64,000 nucleotides of DNA from the NCBI RefSeq assembly GCF_004217285.1, contig NZ_SHKS01000004.1, positions 186,001-250,000 on the forward strand. Direction: 5' to 3'. The translations under genes and the position numbers were made by a program. The first letter of the stretch is position 1. Every line of letters starts with the position of its first letter. The DNA is from Streptomyces sp. BK239 (GTDB lineage: Bacteria; Actinomycetota; Actinomycetes; Streptomycetales; Streptomycetaceae). Of the stretch, positions 1 to 8,173 are shown piece after piece. The notes under the pieces were generated by a model. The model saw nothing but the letters and a program-made list of their open reading frames with translations. It searched no databases and was not told the DNA's origin.

Positions 1-1
1 C

Positions 2-910
2 CCCGAGGGCTCCGCCGTCCCCGCCGCCGGCCGGGGCGACGGCGGCGGCATGTCCACCTCCCTCGCCGCCGGCCGCGAGGAACGCCCCCTGTACGCCACG
101 TACGGGCTGATCCTCGCCACCTTCCTCGGCACCATGGGCCTGCCGCACGTCGTCGTCCGCTTCTACACCAGCCCGCACGGCGTCGCCGCCCGCCGCACCA
201 CCGTCGCGGTCCTCGCCCTCGTCGGCGGCTTCTACGTGCTGCCGCCCCTCTACGGCGCCCTGGGCCGCCTCTACGCCCCGGAGCTCGCCCTCACCGGCGA
301 CGCCGACGCCGCCGTCCTCCTGCTGCCGGACCGCGTGATCGGCGGCCTCGGCGGGGACCTGCTGGGCGCGCTGGTCGCCGGCGGGGCCTTCGCCGCGTTC
401 CTGTCGACCGCGTCGGGCCTGACCATGGCCGTGGCCGGCGTCCTCGCCCAGGACGTACTGCCCGCCCGGGGCGTCGGCCACTTCCGGCTGGGCACCACAC
501 TGGCCATGGCGGTGCCCCTCGCGGCGAGCCTGCTGGTCGGCGGACTCCCGGTGGCCGACGCGGTGGGGCTGGCCTTCGCCGTCTCCGCGTCCTCGTTCTG
601 CCCGCTGCTCGTCCTCGGCATCTGGTGGCGGCGGCTCACCCCGCCCGGCGCCGCCGCCGGGATGCTCGTCGGCGGCGGCTCCGCCTTCGCCGCCGTCGCC
701 GCGACCATGGCGGGCCTGCCCGTGACCGGCACCCCGCACGCCCTGCTGGCCTGGCCCGCCCTGTGGTCCGTGCCCCTGGGCTTCCTCACCATGATCCTCG
801 TCTCCCTGGCCACCCCGGCCAGGGTCCCGGCCGGTACGGCGGCGATCCTGGCCCGCTTCCACCTGCCCGAGGAACTGCGCGCCGAGGAACTGCGGGAGGT
901 GAGAGCGTGA
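2..910 (+). CDS. Sodium:solute symporter, C-terminal part (5' end outside window)
   Basis: The reading frame is open from the first bases, so this is the C-terminal ~300 residues of a sodium/solute symporter of the SSS family, nearest to acetate-type (ActP-like) cation symporters. At least six hydrophobic segments are visible. The stretch AAFLSTASGLTMAVAG and the WWRRLTPPGAAAG loop before a glycine-rich helix are typical of ActP-like members. It would import a small carboxylate with Na+ across the cytoplasmic membrane; the substrate is not readable from sequence. Its TGA stop overlaps the GTG start of the downstream kinase (GTGA), so the two are translationally coupled. This suggests that the kinase senses or regulates uptake. 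Confidence 0.85.
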   Translation, partial: PEGSAVPAAGRGDGGGMSTSLAAGREERPLYATYGLILATFLGTMGLPHVVVRFYTSPHGVAARRTTVAVLALVGGFYVLPPLYGALGRLYAPELALTGDADAAVLLLPDRVIGGLGGDLLGALVAGGAFAAFLSTASGLTMAVAGVLAQDVLPARGVGHFRLGTTLAMAVPLAASLLVGGLPVADAVGLAFAVSASSFCPLLVLGIWWRRLTPPGAAAGMLVGGGSAFAAVAATMAGLPVTGTPHALLAWPALWSVPLGFLTMILVSLATPARVPAGTAAILARFHLPEELRAEELREVRA

Positions 911-2109
911 GCGGCTTCCTCGCGGGCCTGTGCATCGCGATCCTGCCCTTCCTCGCCGCCGGCTTCTGGCTCGGCCGGCGCACCGCCCGCCCCGAGAGCC
1001 TCGGCGGCCTCGGCACCCCCGTCGAGCACGCCACCTTCGAGACCCTGCACACCGCCTCCCTCGCCGCGCCCCCGCTCAGGGCCGGCCTCACCGAGGAGAC
1101 CGCCCGCAGATCCGCCCGCCGGCTGCGCACCCTCCTCGGCACCGACGCCCTGTGCCTCACCGACCACCGGCAGGTCCTGGTCTGGGACGGCGTCGGCGCG
1201 CACCACCGCCGGGAGATCATGGCCCGGCTGGCCGGCCCGCTGGACACCGGCCGCGGCGAGGCCTTCCCGCTGACCTGCCGCACCCCCGACTGCCCCGTCC
1301 GCTGGGCCGTCGTCGCCCCGCTCACCGTGGACGACCGGGTCCACGGAGCCCTCGTCGCCTGCGCGCCCCGCGAGTCCGCCGTCCTCGTCCGCGCAGCCGG
1401 CGAGGTGGCCCGCTGGGTCAGCGTCCAGCTGGAACTGGCCGACCTCGACCGGTCCCGCACCCGGCTCATCGAGGCCGAGATCAAGGCCCTGCGCGCCCAG
1501 ATCTCCCCGCACTTCATCTTCAACTCGCTCGCGGTGATCGCCTCGTTCGTGCGCACCGACCCCGAACGCGCCCGCGAGCTGCTGCTGGAGTTCGCCGACT
1601 TCACCCGCTACTCGTTCCGCCGGCACGGCGACTTCACCACCCTCGCCGACGAACTCCACGCCATCGACCACTACCTGGCGCTGGTCCGCGCCCGCTTCGG
1701 CGACCGCCTAGCCGTCACCCTTCAGATCGCCCCCGAGGTGCTCCCGGTCACGCTGCCCTTCCTCTGCCTCCAGCCCCTGGTGGAGAACGCCGTCAAGCAC
1801 GGCCTGGAGGGCAAGGCCGGCACCTGTCACATCCGGATCACCGCCCAGGACACCGGCGCCGAGGCCCTCGTCGTCATCGAGGACGACGGGGCCGGCATGG
1901 ACCCCGACCTGCTGCGCCGCATCCTCGCGGGGGAGGTCAGCCCCTCCGGCGGCATCGGACTGTCCAACGTCGACGACCGGCTCCGCCAGGTGTACGGCGA
2001 CGACCACGGCCTGGTCATCGAGACGGCGCCCGGGGCGGGCATGAAGATCACCGCACGGCTGCCGAAGTACCAGCCCGGCGTGCACTCCGCCGCCCGCCCC
2101 GAGCAGTGA
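907..2109 (+). CDS. LytS-like sensor histidine kinase
   Basis: A 400-residue sensor kinase. One N-terminal membrane segment (about residues 3-20) anchors it. A GAF-like input region follows (about 50-175), then the His_kinase (LytS/YehU type) module with QISPHFIFNSLAVI around residue 200, where the His is the phosphoacceptor. The C-terminal HATPase carries N-box PLVENAVKHGL, G1 IEDDGAGMD and G2 SGGIGLSNVDDRL. This class usually pairs with a LytTR response regulator. None follows here, so the partner probably lies upstream of the symporter, outside the window. The GTG start overlaps the symporter stop. The stop directly abuts the stop of the convergent small gene. Confidence 0.9.
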   Translation: MSGFLAGLCIAILPFLAAGFWLGRRTARPESLGGLGTPVEHATFETLHTASLAAPPLRAGLTEETARRSARRLRTLLGTDALCLTDHRQVLVWDGVGAHHRREIMARLAGPLDTGRGEAFPLTCRTPDCPVRWAVVAPLTVDDRVHGALVACAPRESAVLVRAAGEVARWVSVQLELADLDRSRTRLIEAEIKALRAQISPHFIFNSLAVIASFVRTDPERARELLLEFADFTRYSFRRHGDFTTLADELHAIDHYLALVRARFGDRLAVTLQIAPEVLPVTLPFLCLQPLVENAVKHGLEGKAGTCHIRITAQDTGAEALVVIEDDGAGMDPDLLRRILAGEVSPSGGIGLSNVDDRLRQVYGDDHGLVIETAPGAGMKITARLPKYQPGVHSAARPEQ

Positions 2110-2280
2110 TCAGCTCGCGCGTGTCACCACCAGGGCGAGCGTGACCAGTCCGAGCACGACCCAGCCGAACCACAGCCAGCCGTTGCTGCCGAGCGCCACC
2201 GTGTAGGCGGTGACCACGACGAGACCGCCGAGGGTGAGCACCCCCATGGTCTTCGTCGAACCGTCCGTGGAACCGGGCAT
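2110..2280 (-). CDS. Small two-segment membrane protein
   Basis: A 56-residue hypothetical protein with two hydrophobic helices (VLTLGGLVVVTAYTVAL and WLWFGWVVLGLVTLALVV) joined by a short SNG loop. The ATG at 2280 is preferred because a GGAGGAGGG ribosome site sits about 9 nt upstream. The GTG at 2301 would place that site inside the gene. It lies downstream of the CtaG-like gene on the same strand with a gap of about 70 nt and may be cotranscribed. Function unknown; the small membrane character next to an oxidase-assembly gene is only suggestive. Confidence 0.65.
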   Translation of the reverse strand: MPGSTDGSTKTMGVLTLGGLVVVTAYTVALGSNGWLWFGWVVLGLVTLALVVTRAS

Positions 2281-2349
2281 CGCGGCACCCTCCTCCGGCA
2301 CACCCTCCTCAGGGCGTGTCCCCCTCCATGGTGCCTCGGTTCGGCCCCG

Positions 2350-3300
2350 TCAGCCCCGGCGTGCGTTCAAGGAGGCCAGATAAGCGTTGTAGGCCTCCAG
2401 CTCCTGGTCGCCGTCACGGTCGGCGGCCCGGTCCTTGCGCTTGGCCTGGCGCTGCTCCGAGCGGTACCACTGGAACAGCAGCGCGATCAGCACCAGCACT
2501 GAGGGGATCTCGCTGAACGCCCAGGCGATGCCGCCGGCCGCGTTCTGGTCCGAGAGCGGGTCGATGCCGAGGGAGGCGGGCGGGTTCTCGAACGACTTCA
2601 CCATCGGCGCGGTCGCCATCATCAACGCGATGCCGAAGAACGCGTGGAACGGCATGCCGGCGAACAGCTCCAGCATCCGCATCAGGTAGCCGGGCCGGTT
2701 GGGCCCCGGGTCCACGCCCATGATCGGCCAGAAGAAGACCACGCCCACGGCGAGGAAGTGCACCATCATCCCGACGTGGCCCGCCCTGGAACCCATCAGG
2801 AAGTCGAAGACGGGCGTGAAGTACAGCGCGTACAGACTCGCGATGAACAGCGGGATCGTGAACGCGGGATGGGTGACGATCCGCATGTACCGGCTGTGCA
2901 GCAGCTTCAGCAGCAGCTCACGCGGCCCCTTGCGGCCCCGGCCCGCCGTCGGCAGCGCGCGCAGCGCCAGCGTGATCGGAGCGCCGAGCAGGAGGAGGAT
3001 CGGCGAGAGCATGCTGATCACCATGTGCTGCACCATGTGCACGCTGAACATGACCATGCCGTAGTCGTTCAGCCGGGTGCACATCATCAGCCCGATGGTC
3101 AGCACACCGGCGACGTACGACACGGTCCGCCCGACGGGCCACGCGTCCCCGCGCCGCCGCAGCCGCAGCACGCCCCACGCGTACAGGCCCAGCCCCACCA
3201 GACAGGCGACGAGGAAGAACGGGTCCGCCGACCAGTGAAGACCCCGCCCCAGCGTGAACGGCGGCAGATCCATGGTCGTGCCGTGCCCGCTGTGATCCAT
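2350..3300 (-). CDS. Cytochrome c oxidase assembly protein, CtaG (caa3) family
   Basis: A 316-residue polytopic membrane protein of the caa3_CtaG family, which helps copper-dependent assembly of haem-copper oxidases at the cytoplasmic membrane. About seven hydrophobic segments are visible. The second and third carry the family's metal-relevant His/Met-rich stretch (MVMFSVHMVQHMVISMLSPILLL), and a later helix has the GHVGMMVHFLAVG motif. The N-terminus MDHSGHG is also His-rich. An AGGAG site lies 9 nt before the ATG. The C-terminus is a charged cytoplasmic tail (EQRQAKRKDRAADRDGD). It stands apart from the oxidase subunit genes in this window. Confidence 0.88.
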   Translation of the reverse strand: MDHSGHGTTMDLPPFTLGRGLHWSADPFFLVACLVGLGLYAWGVLRLRRRGDAWPVGRTVSYVAGVLTIGLMMCTRLNDYGMVMFSVHMVQHMVISMLSPILLLLGAPITLALRALPTAGRGRKGPRELLLKLLHSRYMRIVTHPAFTIPLFIASLYALYFTPVFDFLMGSRAGHVGMMVHFLAVGVVFFWPIMGVDPGPNRPGYLMRMLELFAGMPFHAFFGIALMMATAPMVKSFENPPASLGIDPLSDQNAAGGIAWAFSEIPSVLVLIALLFQWYRSEQRQAKRKDRAADRDGDQELEAYNAYLASLNARRG

Positions 3301-3353
3301 TGCGCCGGCTCCTGATTCGTGGGGGGTTCGTACGATTCCAGCCCCCCAAGACT

Positions 3354-3393
3354 AGAGCTGCCCCCGGCGATCTCCGTCACCGGGGGCAGCTCT
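3354..3393 (-). terminator. Strong hairpin downstream of pfkA
   Basis: Perfect 14-bp arms AGAGCTGCCCCCGG and CCGGGGGCAGCTCT are separated by 12 nt. The hairpin lies 14 nt after the pfkA stop and ahead of the ctaG-like promoter region. There is no U-tract, which is usual for Streptomyces terminators. It probably separates pfkA from the downstream gene on the same strand. Confidence 0.75.
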
Positions 3394-3407
3394 GACAGGC
3401 GTCGCCG

Positions 3408-4433
3408 TCACAGCACGGTCTCGGCCTCCTCGTACCGCTCGACCGGCACGGTCTTCAGCGTCTCCACGGCCTCCGCCAGCGGCACCATCACGATGTCCGT
3501 GCCGCGCAGAGCCGTCATCCGTCCGAACTCGCCGCGGTGCACCGCCTCCACGGCGTGCCACCCGAAGCGGGTCGCGAGCACCCGGTCGTACGCCGTCGGC
3601 GTCCCGCCCCGCTGCACGTGCCCGAGGATCACCGGCCGGGCCTCCTTGCCGAGCCGGGACTCCAGCTCGACCGACAGCTGCCGGGCGATCCCCGCGAACC
3701 GCTCGTGGCCGTAGATGTCCTTGCCGCCCTCGTCGAAGGCCATGCTGCCCGGCTTGGGCTTGGCGCCCTCCGCCGCCACGACGATCGCGAACCGCTTGCC
3801 CGCCTCGAAGCGCTCCCCGACCCGCCGGGCCAGCTCCTCGACGTCGAACGGACGCTCCGGAACGACGATGGCGTGCGCGCCTGCCGCCATGCCGGAGTGC
3901 AGCGCTATCCAGCCGGTGTGCCGCCCCATGACCTCCACGACGAGCACCCGCTGGTGCGACTCCGCGGTGGTCTTCAGCCGGTCGAGGGCCTCCGTGGCGA
4001 CACCGACGGCGGTGTCGAAGCCGAAGGTGACGTCGGTGACGGCGATGTCGTTGTCGATGGTCTTGGGCACGCCCACGACGGGCAGCCCGGCGTCCGACAT
4101 CAACCGGGCCGCCTTGAGCGTGCCCTCACCGCCGATCGGGATGACGGCGTCGAGGCCGAGCTCCTCGACGTGGCCCTTCGCCCGCTCCACGCCGTCCCGC
4201 AGATGGGAGGGCTGGACACGGGAGGAGCCGAGGATGGTTCCGCCGCGGGCGAGGATGCCGCCCACCGCGTCGAGGTCGAGCTTGAGGTAGTCGCATTCCA
4301 GGAGGCCTTTCCAGCCGTCCCGGAAGCCGATGACCTCGTCGCCGTGGTCGGCGACGGCACGGTGCACGACGGACCGGATGACGGCGTTCAGGCCGGGGCA
4401 GTCGCCGCCGGACGTGAGGACACCAATGCGCAT
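3408..4433 (-). CDS. pfkA: ATP-dependent 6-phosphofructokinase
   Basis: A 341-residue enzyme that phosphorylates fructose 6-phosphate to fructose 1,6-bisphosphate, the committed step of glycolysis. It matches the Streptomyces PfkA family in length and sequence. Motifs are the GGDCPG loop (9-14), GGEGT (101-105, Gly at position 104), PKTIDND (123-129, Lys at 124), the MGRHTGW substrate region and the RGGTPTAYDR segment. Gly104 is the usual mark of ATP use, while Lys124 is shared with PPi enzymes; this combination is known in actinobacterial group III PFKs. The start at 4433 is chosen because MRIGVLTSGG is the conserved N-terminus and GGAGAAGG lies 11 nt upstream. An in-frame ATG seven codons earlier overlaps that site. 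Confidence 0.95.
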   Translation of the reverse strand: MRIGVLTSGGDCPGLNAVIRSVVHRAVADHGDEVIGFRDGWKGLLECDYLKLDLDAVGGILARGGTILGSSRVQPSHLRDGVERAKGHVEELGLDAVIPIGGEGTLKAARLMSDAGLPVVGVPKTIDNDIAVTDVTFGFDTAVGVATEALDRLKTTAESHQRVLVVEVMGRHTGWIALHSGMAAGAHAIVVPERPFDVEELARRVGERFEAGKRFAIVVAAEGAKPKPGSMAFDEGGKDIYGHERFAGIARQLSVELESRLGKEARPVILGHVQRGGTPTAYDRVLATRFGWHAVEAVHRGEFGRMTALRGTDIVMVPLAEAVETLKTVPVERYEEAETVL

Positions 4434-4647
4434 AGCCCGATAAACCTTCTCCATGGGGGCCGGGTCCGGACCACGCTGTCCGGCTCGAACCCCGCCACCC
4501 TAGCGGCAGGAGGGGGCGGGGCCGAAGCACACGTCCGCCTGCTGGACGTGCCCGCTCACCTGTGCGGATGCACCGTCAGACGGGCTGCTGACGCTGCCCT
4601 GAAGAGCAGGTGAACACACCGTCGGACAGGTGGCCGCGCGCCAGTGC

Positions 4648-5376
4648 TCAGGCAGGCTGCTGCGCGGAGGCGATGCGCTCGTTGCGGAGCGCCTCGTACC
4701 AGCGGTCGTCGATCGGCGGGAGCGCGTTCACGTCGAGCGCCAGCTTCAGCAGCAGGTCCGCGATGAGCGGGTTGCGGGCCAGCACCGGGCCGTGCATGTA
4801 CGTGCCGAACACCGTGTCGTTGTACGCGCCTTCGGTGCCGTCGCCCGTGCCGTTGCCCCGGCCGAGCTGCACGCGTGCGAGCGGGCGCGCCGTGGGGCCG
4901 AGGTGGGTGATGCCCTGGTGGTTCTCGAACCCGGTCAGCGGCGGCAGCCCGAGGCGGGGGTCGATGTCGGCCAGCACGTCGCCGACGCACCGATCGCCCT
5001 CGCCGCGCGTGGTGGTGACGTCGAGCAGGCCGAGGCCCGGCTCGCGCTGCCCGAGGTCGTTGACGAACTCCTGGCCGAGGATCTGGTAGCCGGCGCACAC
5101 CGCGAACACGATCGCGCCGTTCTGCACCGCCTGGTACAGGTGCCCGTCGCGGCGCAGCCGCTCGGCCGCGAGCCGCTGCGGACGGTCCTCGCCGCCGCCG
5201 ATCAGGTAGATGTCGCCGGAGGTGGGGATCGGCTGGTCGCTGCGCACGTCCAGGCGTGCCACGTCCAGGCCGCGCTGCCGCGCCCGGCGTTCCACGACCA
5301 GGACGTTGCCCTGGTCGCCGTATGTGCTGAGGAGGTCCGGGTAGATCCAGACGACCCGCAGCTGGTTGTCGCTCAT
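4648..5376 (-). CDS. gatD: Lipid II isoglutaminyl synthase, glutamine amidotransferase subunit GatD
   Basis: A 242-residue class I glutamine amidotransferase (CobB/CobQ-like). It releases ammonia from glutamine for MurT, so that the alpha-carboxylate of D-Glu in lipid II becomes D-isoglutamine. The catalytic Cys is Cys94 in VFAVCAGYQILG and the His is His195 in TYMHGPVLARNP. The length equals that of characterised GatD proteins. The ATG is preceded by GAGGGA. It lies 20 nt downstream of murT on the same strand and the two form one operon. It acts in the cytoplasm on membrane-bound lipid II. The old name, cobyric acid synthase-like, is misleading here. Confidence 0.93.
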   Translation of the reverse strand: MSDNQLRVVWIYPDLLSTYGDQGNVLVVERRARQRGLDVARLDVRSDQPIPTSGDIYLIGGGEDRPQRLAAERLRRDGHLYQAVQNGAIVFAVCAGYQILGQEFVNDLGQREPGLGLLDVTTTRGEGDRCVGDVLADIDPRLGLPPLTGFENHQGITHLGPTARPLARVQLGRGNGTGDGTEGAYNDTVFGTYMHGPVLARNPLIADLLLKLALDVNALPPIDDRWYEALRNERIASAQQPA

Positions 5377-5396
5377 CAAGTGATCGTCCCTCGTGC

Positions 5397-6635
5397 TCAG
5401 TTGCCGACGCGGCGGCGCAGGTCCTGGAAGGCGGTGTAGTTGGCGATGACCTCGATCCGGCCGGGCGGCGCCATCTGCACGGCCTGGTCGACGTCCTCGC
5501 ACACCTGGAAGTGCTGGTTCGCGACCTCCAGACGCACCGCGAGGTCCAGCTTGCGGTCGCCGACGACGAAGATCGGGTGGCCGGTCAGCCGGGTGTAGTC
5601 GACGTCCCACAGCCAGGAGGTGTCGGTGCCGTCGGCGCCGCGCGCGTTCACCGACAGGATGACCGGGGTGGGCGGCGGGTCGATCAGGCTGAACGTCTCG
5701 AGCCAGCCGGCCGGGTTCTTCGCCAGCAGCAGCCGCAGGTCGCGCTGCATGAACTGGACGACGTCGTAGCGTCCGGCGACGGCCTGCACCTGGTACATCC
5801 GCTCCAGCGCCACCTGCGGCGGCACCCCGAAGACGGCGGCGACGGCGGCCGAGGACGCGGCGTTGGCCTTGTTGGCGCGGCCCGGCAGCTGCAGGTGGAT
5901 CGGCCAGGCGGAGCCGTGCGGGTCGAGCACGTGGTCGCCGGAGAGCACCCAGCTGGGCGTCGGGCGGCGGAAGCCGCACTCGCCGCAGAACCAGTCGTCG
6001 CCCGGACGCTGCATCACGCCGCCACAGGACGGGCAGGACCAGGCGTCGTCCTTCCACATCTGCCCGGCGGCGACCCAGACGACGTTGGGGGAGGAGGAGG
6101 CGGCCCACACCACCAGCGGGTCGTCGGCGTTGGCGACGACGACCGACTTGGAACCGGCCAGCCCCTCACGCCAGTTCTCCGCGAGCATGCGGGTCTCCGC
6201 GGCGCGGTCGAGCTGGTCGCGAGAGAGGTTGAGCAGTGCGATGCACTTGGGGGCGGTGTCGCGGGCCACGCCCGCGAGGTACTTCTCGTCGACCTCGATG
6301 ACGCCGTATCTGGCCTCCGAGCTGCCCGCGAGGGCGGAGGTGATGCCGGCCGGCATGTTGGCGCCCAGCGCGTTGGAGACGACCGGCCCCGCGGCCCGCA
6401 GCGCCTCGGCGATGAGCCGGGTCGTGGTCGTCTTGCCGTTGGTCGCCGACACCAGGACGACGTCCAGGTTCTGGGCGAGCCGGGCGAGCAGGTCGGGGTC
6501 GAGTTTCAGCGCCACCCGGCCGCCGATCACCGAACCGCTGCCGCGCCCCGCGGCGCGGGACGCCGCCGCGACCGCCTTGCCTGCGGTCACCGCCAGCTTG
6601 GCCCGCGGCGTGAGCGGGTCCGAGTTGCCTGCCAT
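5397..6635 (-). CDS. murT: Lipid II isoglutaminyl synthase, ligase subunit MurT
   Basis: A 412-residue Mur-ligase family protein that activates the D-Glu alpha-carboxylate of lipid II with ATP and accepts ammonia from GatD. The P-loop is SATNGKTTTTR (about 63-73). The middle domain has a Cys4 zinc ribbon (Cys201, Cys204, Cys217, Cys220), a known MurT feature absent from MurC-F. The C-terminal DUF1727 domain carries NARGADGTDTSWLWDVDY. A clear AAGGAGG site precedes the ATG by 11 nt. Transcription continues into gatD. The pair amidates peptidoglycan, which is normal for Gram-positive bacteria with isoglutamine at stem position 2. Confidence 0.95.
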   Translation of the reverse strand: MAGNSDPLTPRAKLAVTAGKAVAAASRAAGRGSGSVIGGRVALKLDPDLLARLAQNLDVVLVSATNGKTTTTRLIAEALRAAGPVVSNALGANMPAGITSALAGSSEARYGVIEVDEKYLAGVARDTAPKCIALLNLSRDQLDRAAETRMLAENWREGLAGSKSVVVANADDPLVVWAASSSPNVVWVAAGQMWKDDAWSCPSCGGVMQRPGDDWFCGECGFRRPTPSWVLSGDHVLDPHGSAWPIHLQLPGRANKANAASSAAVAAVFGVPPQVALERMYQVQAVAGRYDVVQFMQRDLRLLLAKNPAGWLETFSLIDPPPTPVILSVNARGADGTDTSWLWDVDYTRLTGHPIFVVGDRKLDLAVRLEVANQHFQVCEDVDQAVQMAPPGRIEVIANYTAFQDLRRRVGN

Positions 6636-6791
6636 CAGTTCTCGATCCTCCTTGCGTACGCGCCGCGCTTGAAGCCTGTCGGCACCTGGTAGGTGGTCAG
6701 CCTATCGAGATCCAATCGCACTCCCGAATCCCGGCACCGTTCGACGTCACGCGCGGCATGCGCGTGTCAGAAAGGACCGTACCCTTGCGCC

Positions 6792-7331
6792 ATGCGACAC
6801 GGCTCCATCCCGGGCGCCCGAGGGCGGGTCCGGCCCCTCATCCTGCTCGGTGATCCCGTTCTGCGGGAACCCTGCCGGGAGGTCACCGACTTCGGCCCCG
6901 AACTCGCCCGTCTGGTCGAGGACATGTTCGCCACGATGTACGCGGCCCGGGGCGTGGGCCTGGCGGCGAACCAGGTGGGGGAGCCCCTGCGGGTGTTCGT
7001 CTACGACTGCCCGGACGACGACGAGGTCCGCCATCTGGGCCATGTCGTCAACCCGCGCCTGGTGGAGGCGGACGGGCTCGTGTTCCGGGGCCCGGAGGGC
7101 TGTCTGTCCCTGCCGGGCCTGGAGGCGGGCACGGAGCGCCACGACCACGCCGTGGTCGAGGGCTTCACGGTGACGGGTGAGCGCCTGCGCATTCACGGCA
7201 CGGGATTCTTTGCCAGATGCTTGCAACACGAGTGCGACCACCTGGACGGCACCGTGTACGCGGACCGGGTCACGGGCTGGCGCGGACGCAGGCTGGCGCG
7301 ACAGCTGGCGCGGGCCCCCTGGCGGGGGTGA
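6792..7331 (+). CDS. def: Peptide deformylase
   Basis: A 179-residue peptide deformylase, the Fe2+/Zn2+ enzyme that removes the N-formyl group from nascent proteins. All three motifs are present: GVGLAANQVG (motif 1), EGCLSLPG with metal ligand Cys104, and QHECDHLDG with His146, Glu147 and His150. The N-terminus (MRHGSIPGARGRVRP) is a basic extension before the usual LILLGDPVLRE. The ATG at 6792 is the best start; an upstream in-frame extension to 6693 looks non-coding and overlaps the murT promoter region. It is convergent with the TetR gene, with only 7 nt between stops. Streptomyces usually carry several paralogous deformylases. Confidence 0.93.
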   Translation: MRHGSIPGARGRVRPLILLGDPVLREPCREVTDFGPELARLVEDMFATMYAARGVGLAANQVGEPLRVFVYDCPDDDEVRHLGHVVNPRLVEADGLVFRGPEGCLSLPGLEAGTERHDHAVVEGFTVTGERLRIHGTGFFARCLQHECDHLDGTVYADRVTGWRGRRLARQLARAPWRG

Positions 7332-7338
7332 GAGCGGG

Positions 7339-7983
7339 TCAGAAGCCGGGGCCGCCGATCCTGTCCCCCGCGGCGGCCAGCCGGCCCCACAGGAGGTCGG
7401 CGAGACTGCGCACCAGCTCCGCCCGGCTGCACGGCCGCTCGCCGAGCCACCAGTCACCCGCCGCGTGCATCATCCCGACGATCCCGTGGCCCCAGACGCG
7501 GGCGAGCTGCTGGCTCCCGGGTCCGAGGTCCAGCCGGTCCTCGATGACCTGGGCCAGCTCCTCACCCATCCGCCGCAGCAGCGGAATGGAATGCTTGCCG
7601 ACGTCGAACCCCTGGTCACCGCCCTGGCCGGCCTCGGCGGGGTGCATCAGGAACCGGTAGACCTGGGGCCGGGCCTCGATCGCCGCGAGGTAGGTGTCCA
7701 AGGTGGCCTCGACCCGGTCCCGGCGGTCGGCGGGCGCGTCCAGCGCGGCCCGCAGCGAGTCCAGCAGCGCGTCCGTGTGGCGTTTGGCCAATGCCGCGTA
7801 AAGTCCGCCCTTGTCGCCGAAGTGGCGGTAGAGGATCGGCTTGGTGATGCCCGCCTCGGCGGCGATGGCGTTCATCGAGGCCTGCGGGCCGTCACGCAGC
7901 ACCACCCGGTCCGCGGCCTCCAGCAGCTCCCGCCGCCGGCGGTCGGCGGATCGCTGCTGCTCGGTCCGCTGCGTGGTGTCCAT
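7339..7983 (-). CDS. TetR family regulator
   Basis: A 214-residue TetR repressor. The N-terminal helix-turn-helix spans about residues 17-63, with ASMNAIAAEAGITKPILYRHFGDK. The C-terminal helical domain would bind an effector, probably an acyl-CoA given the neighbour. The start is ATG with GGGGAGAG about 5 nt upstream. It is divergent from an acyl-CoA dehydrogenase across a 190-bp spacer holding two palindromes, so the simplest reading is a local repressor of itself and that gene. The effector and operator are inferred from context only. Confidence 0.9.
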   Translation of the reverse strand: MDTTQRTEQQRSADRRRRELLEAADRVVLRDGPQASMNAIAAEAGITKPILYRHFGDKGGLYAALAKRHTDALLDSLRAALDAPADRRDRVEATLDTYLAAIEARPQVYRFLMHPAEAGQGGDQGFDVGKHSIPLLRRMGEELAQVIEDRLDLGPGSQQLARVWGHGIVGMMHAAGDWWLGERPCSRAELVRSLADLLWGRLAAAGDRIGGPGF

Positions 7984-8099
7984 GATCTCTCCCCACCCGT
8001 GCTGTTTCGATGGCGCCTGCGCAAACTAACACCTGACAGCAGCCTGACATCGACCGCCCGGTACGGGCTGACGGGCAGTCGTCGGGAGTTGACTTTTAC

Positions 8100-8111
8100 T
8101 ACCGACCGGTA
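8100..8111. promoter_or_regulatory. Candidate TetR operator, TACCG-AC-CGGTA
   Basis: Five-bp arms TACCG/CGGTA around AC, directly after a TTGACT hexamer (8089-8094) that could be the -35 of the acyl-CoA dehydrogenase gene. ACCGACCGGT-like sites are common TetR targets in actinobacterial acyl-CoA genes. The role is inferred from position and symmetry. Confidence 0.45.
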
Positions 8112-8118
8112 ACACACT

Positions 8119-8139
8119 CGCGTTACCGCAAGTAACGCG
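8119..8139. promoter_or_regulatory. 21-bp palindrome, probable operator
   Basis: Perfect 8-bp arms CGCGTTAC and GTAACGCG flank a CGCAA centre, 35 bp before the dehydrogenase ATG. The size and symmetry fit a TetR dimer or dimer-pair site. It lies downstream of the candidate -35/-10 region, so binding would block transcription. Confidence 0.55.
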
Positions 8140-8173
8140 CACGTCAAGGCGTGCGGCCGCCGCTGGAGGGGTC

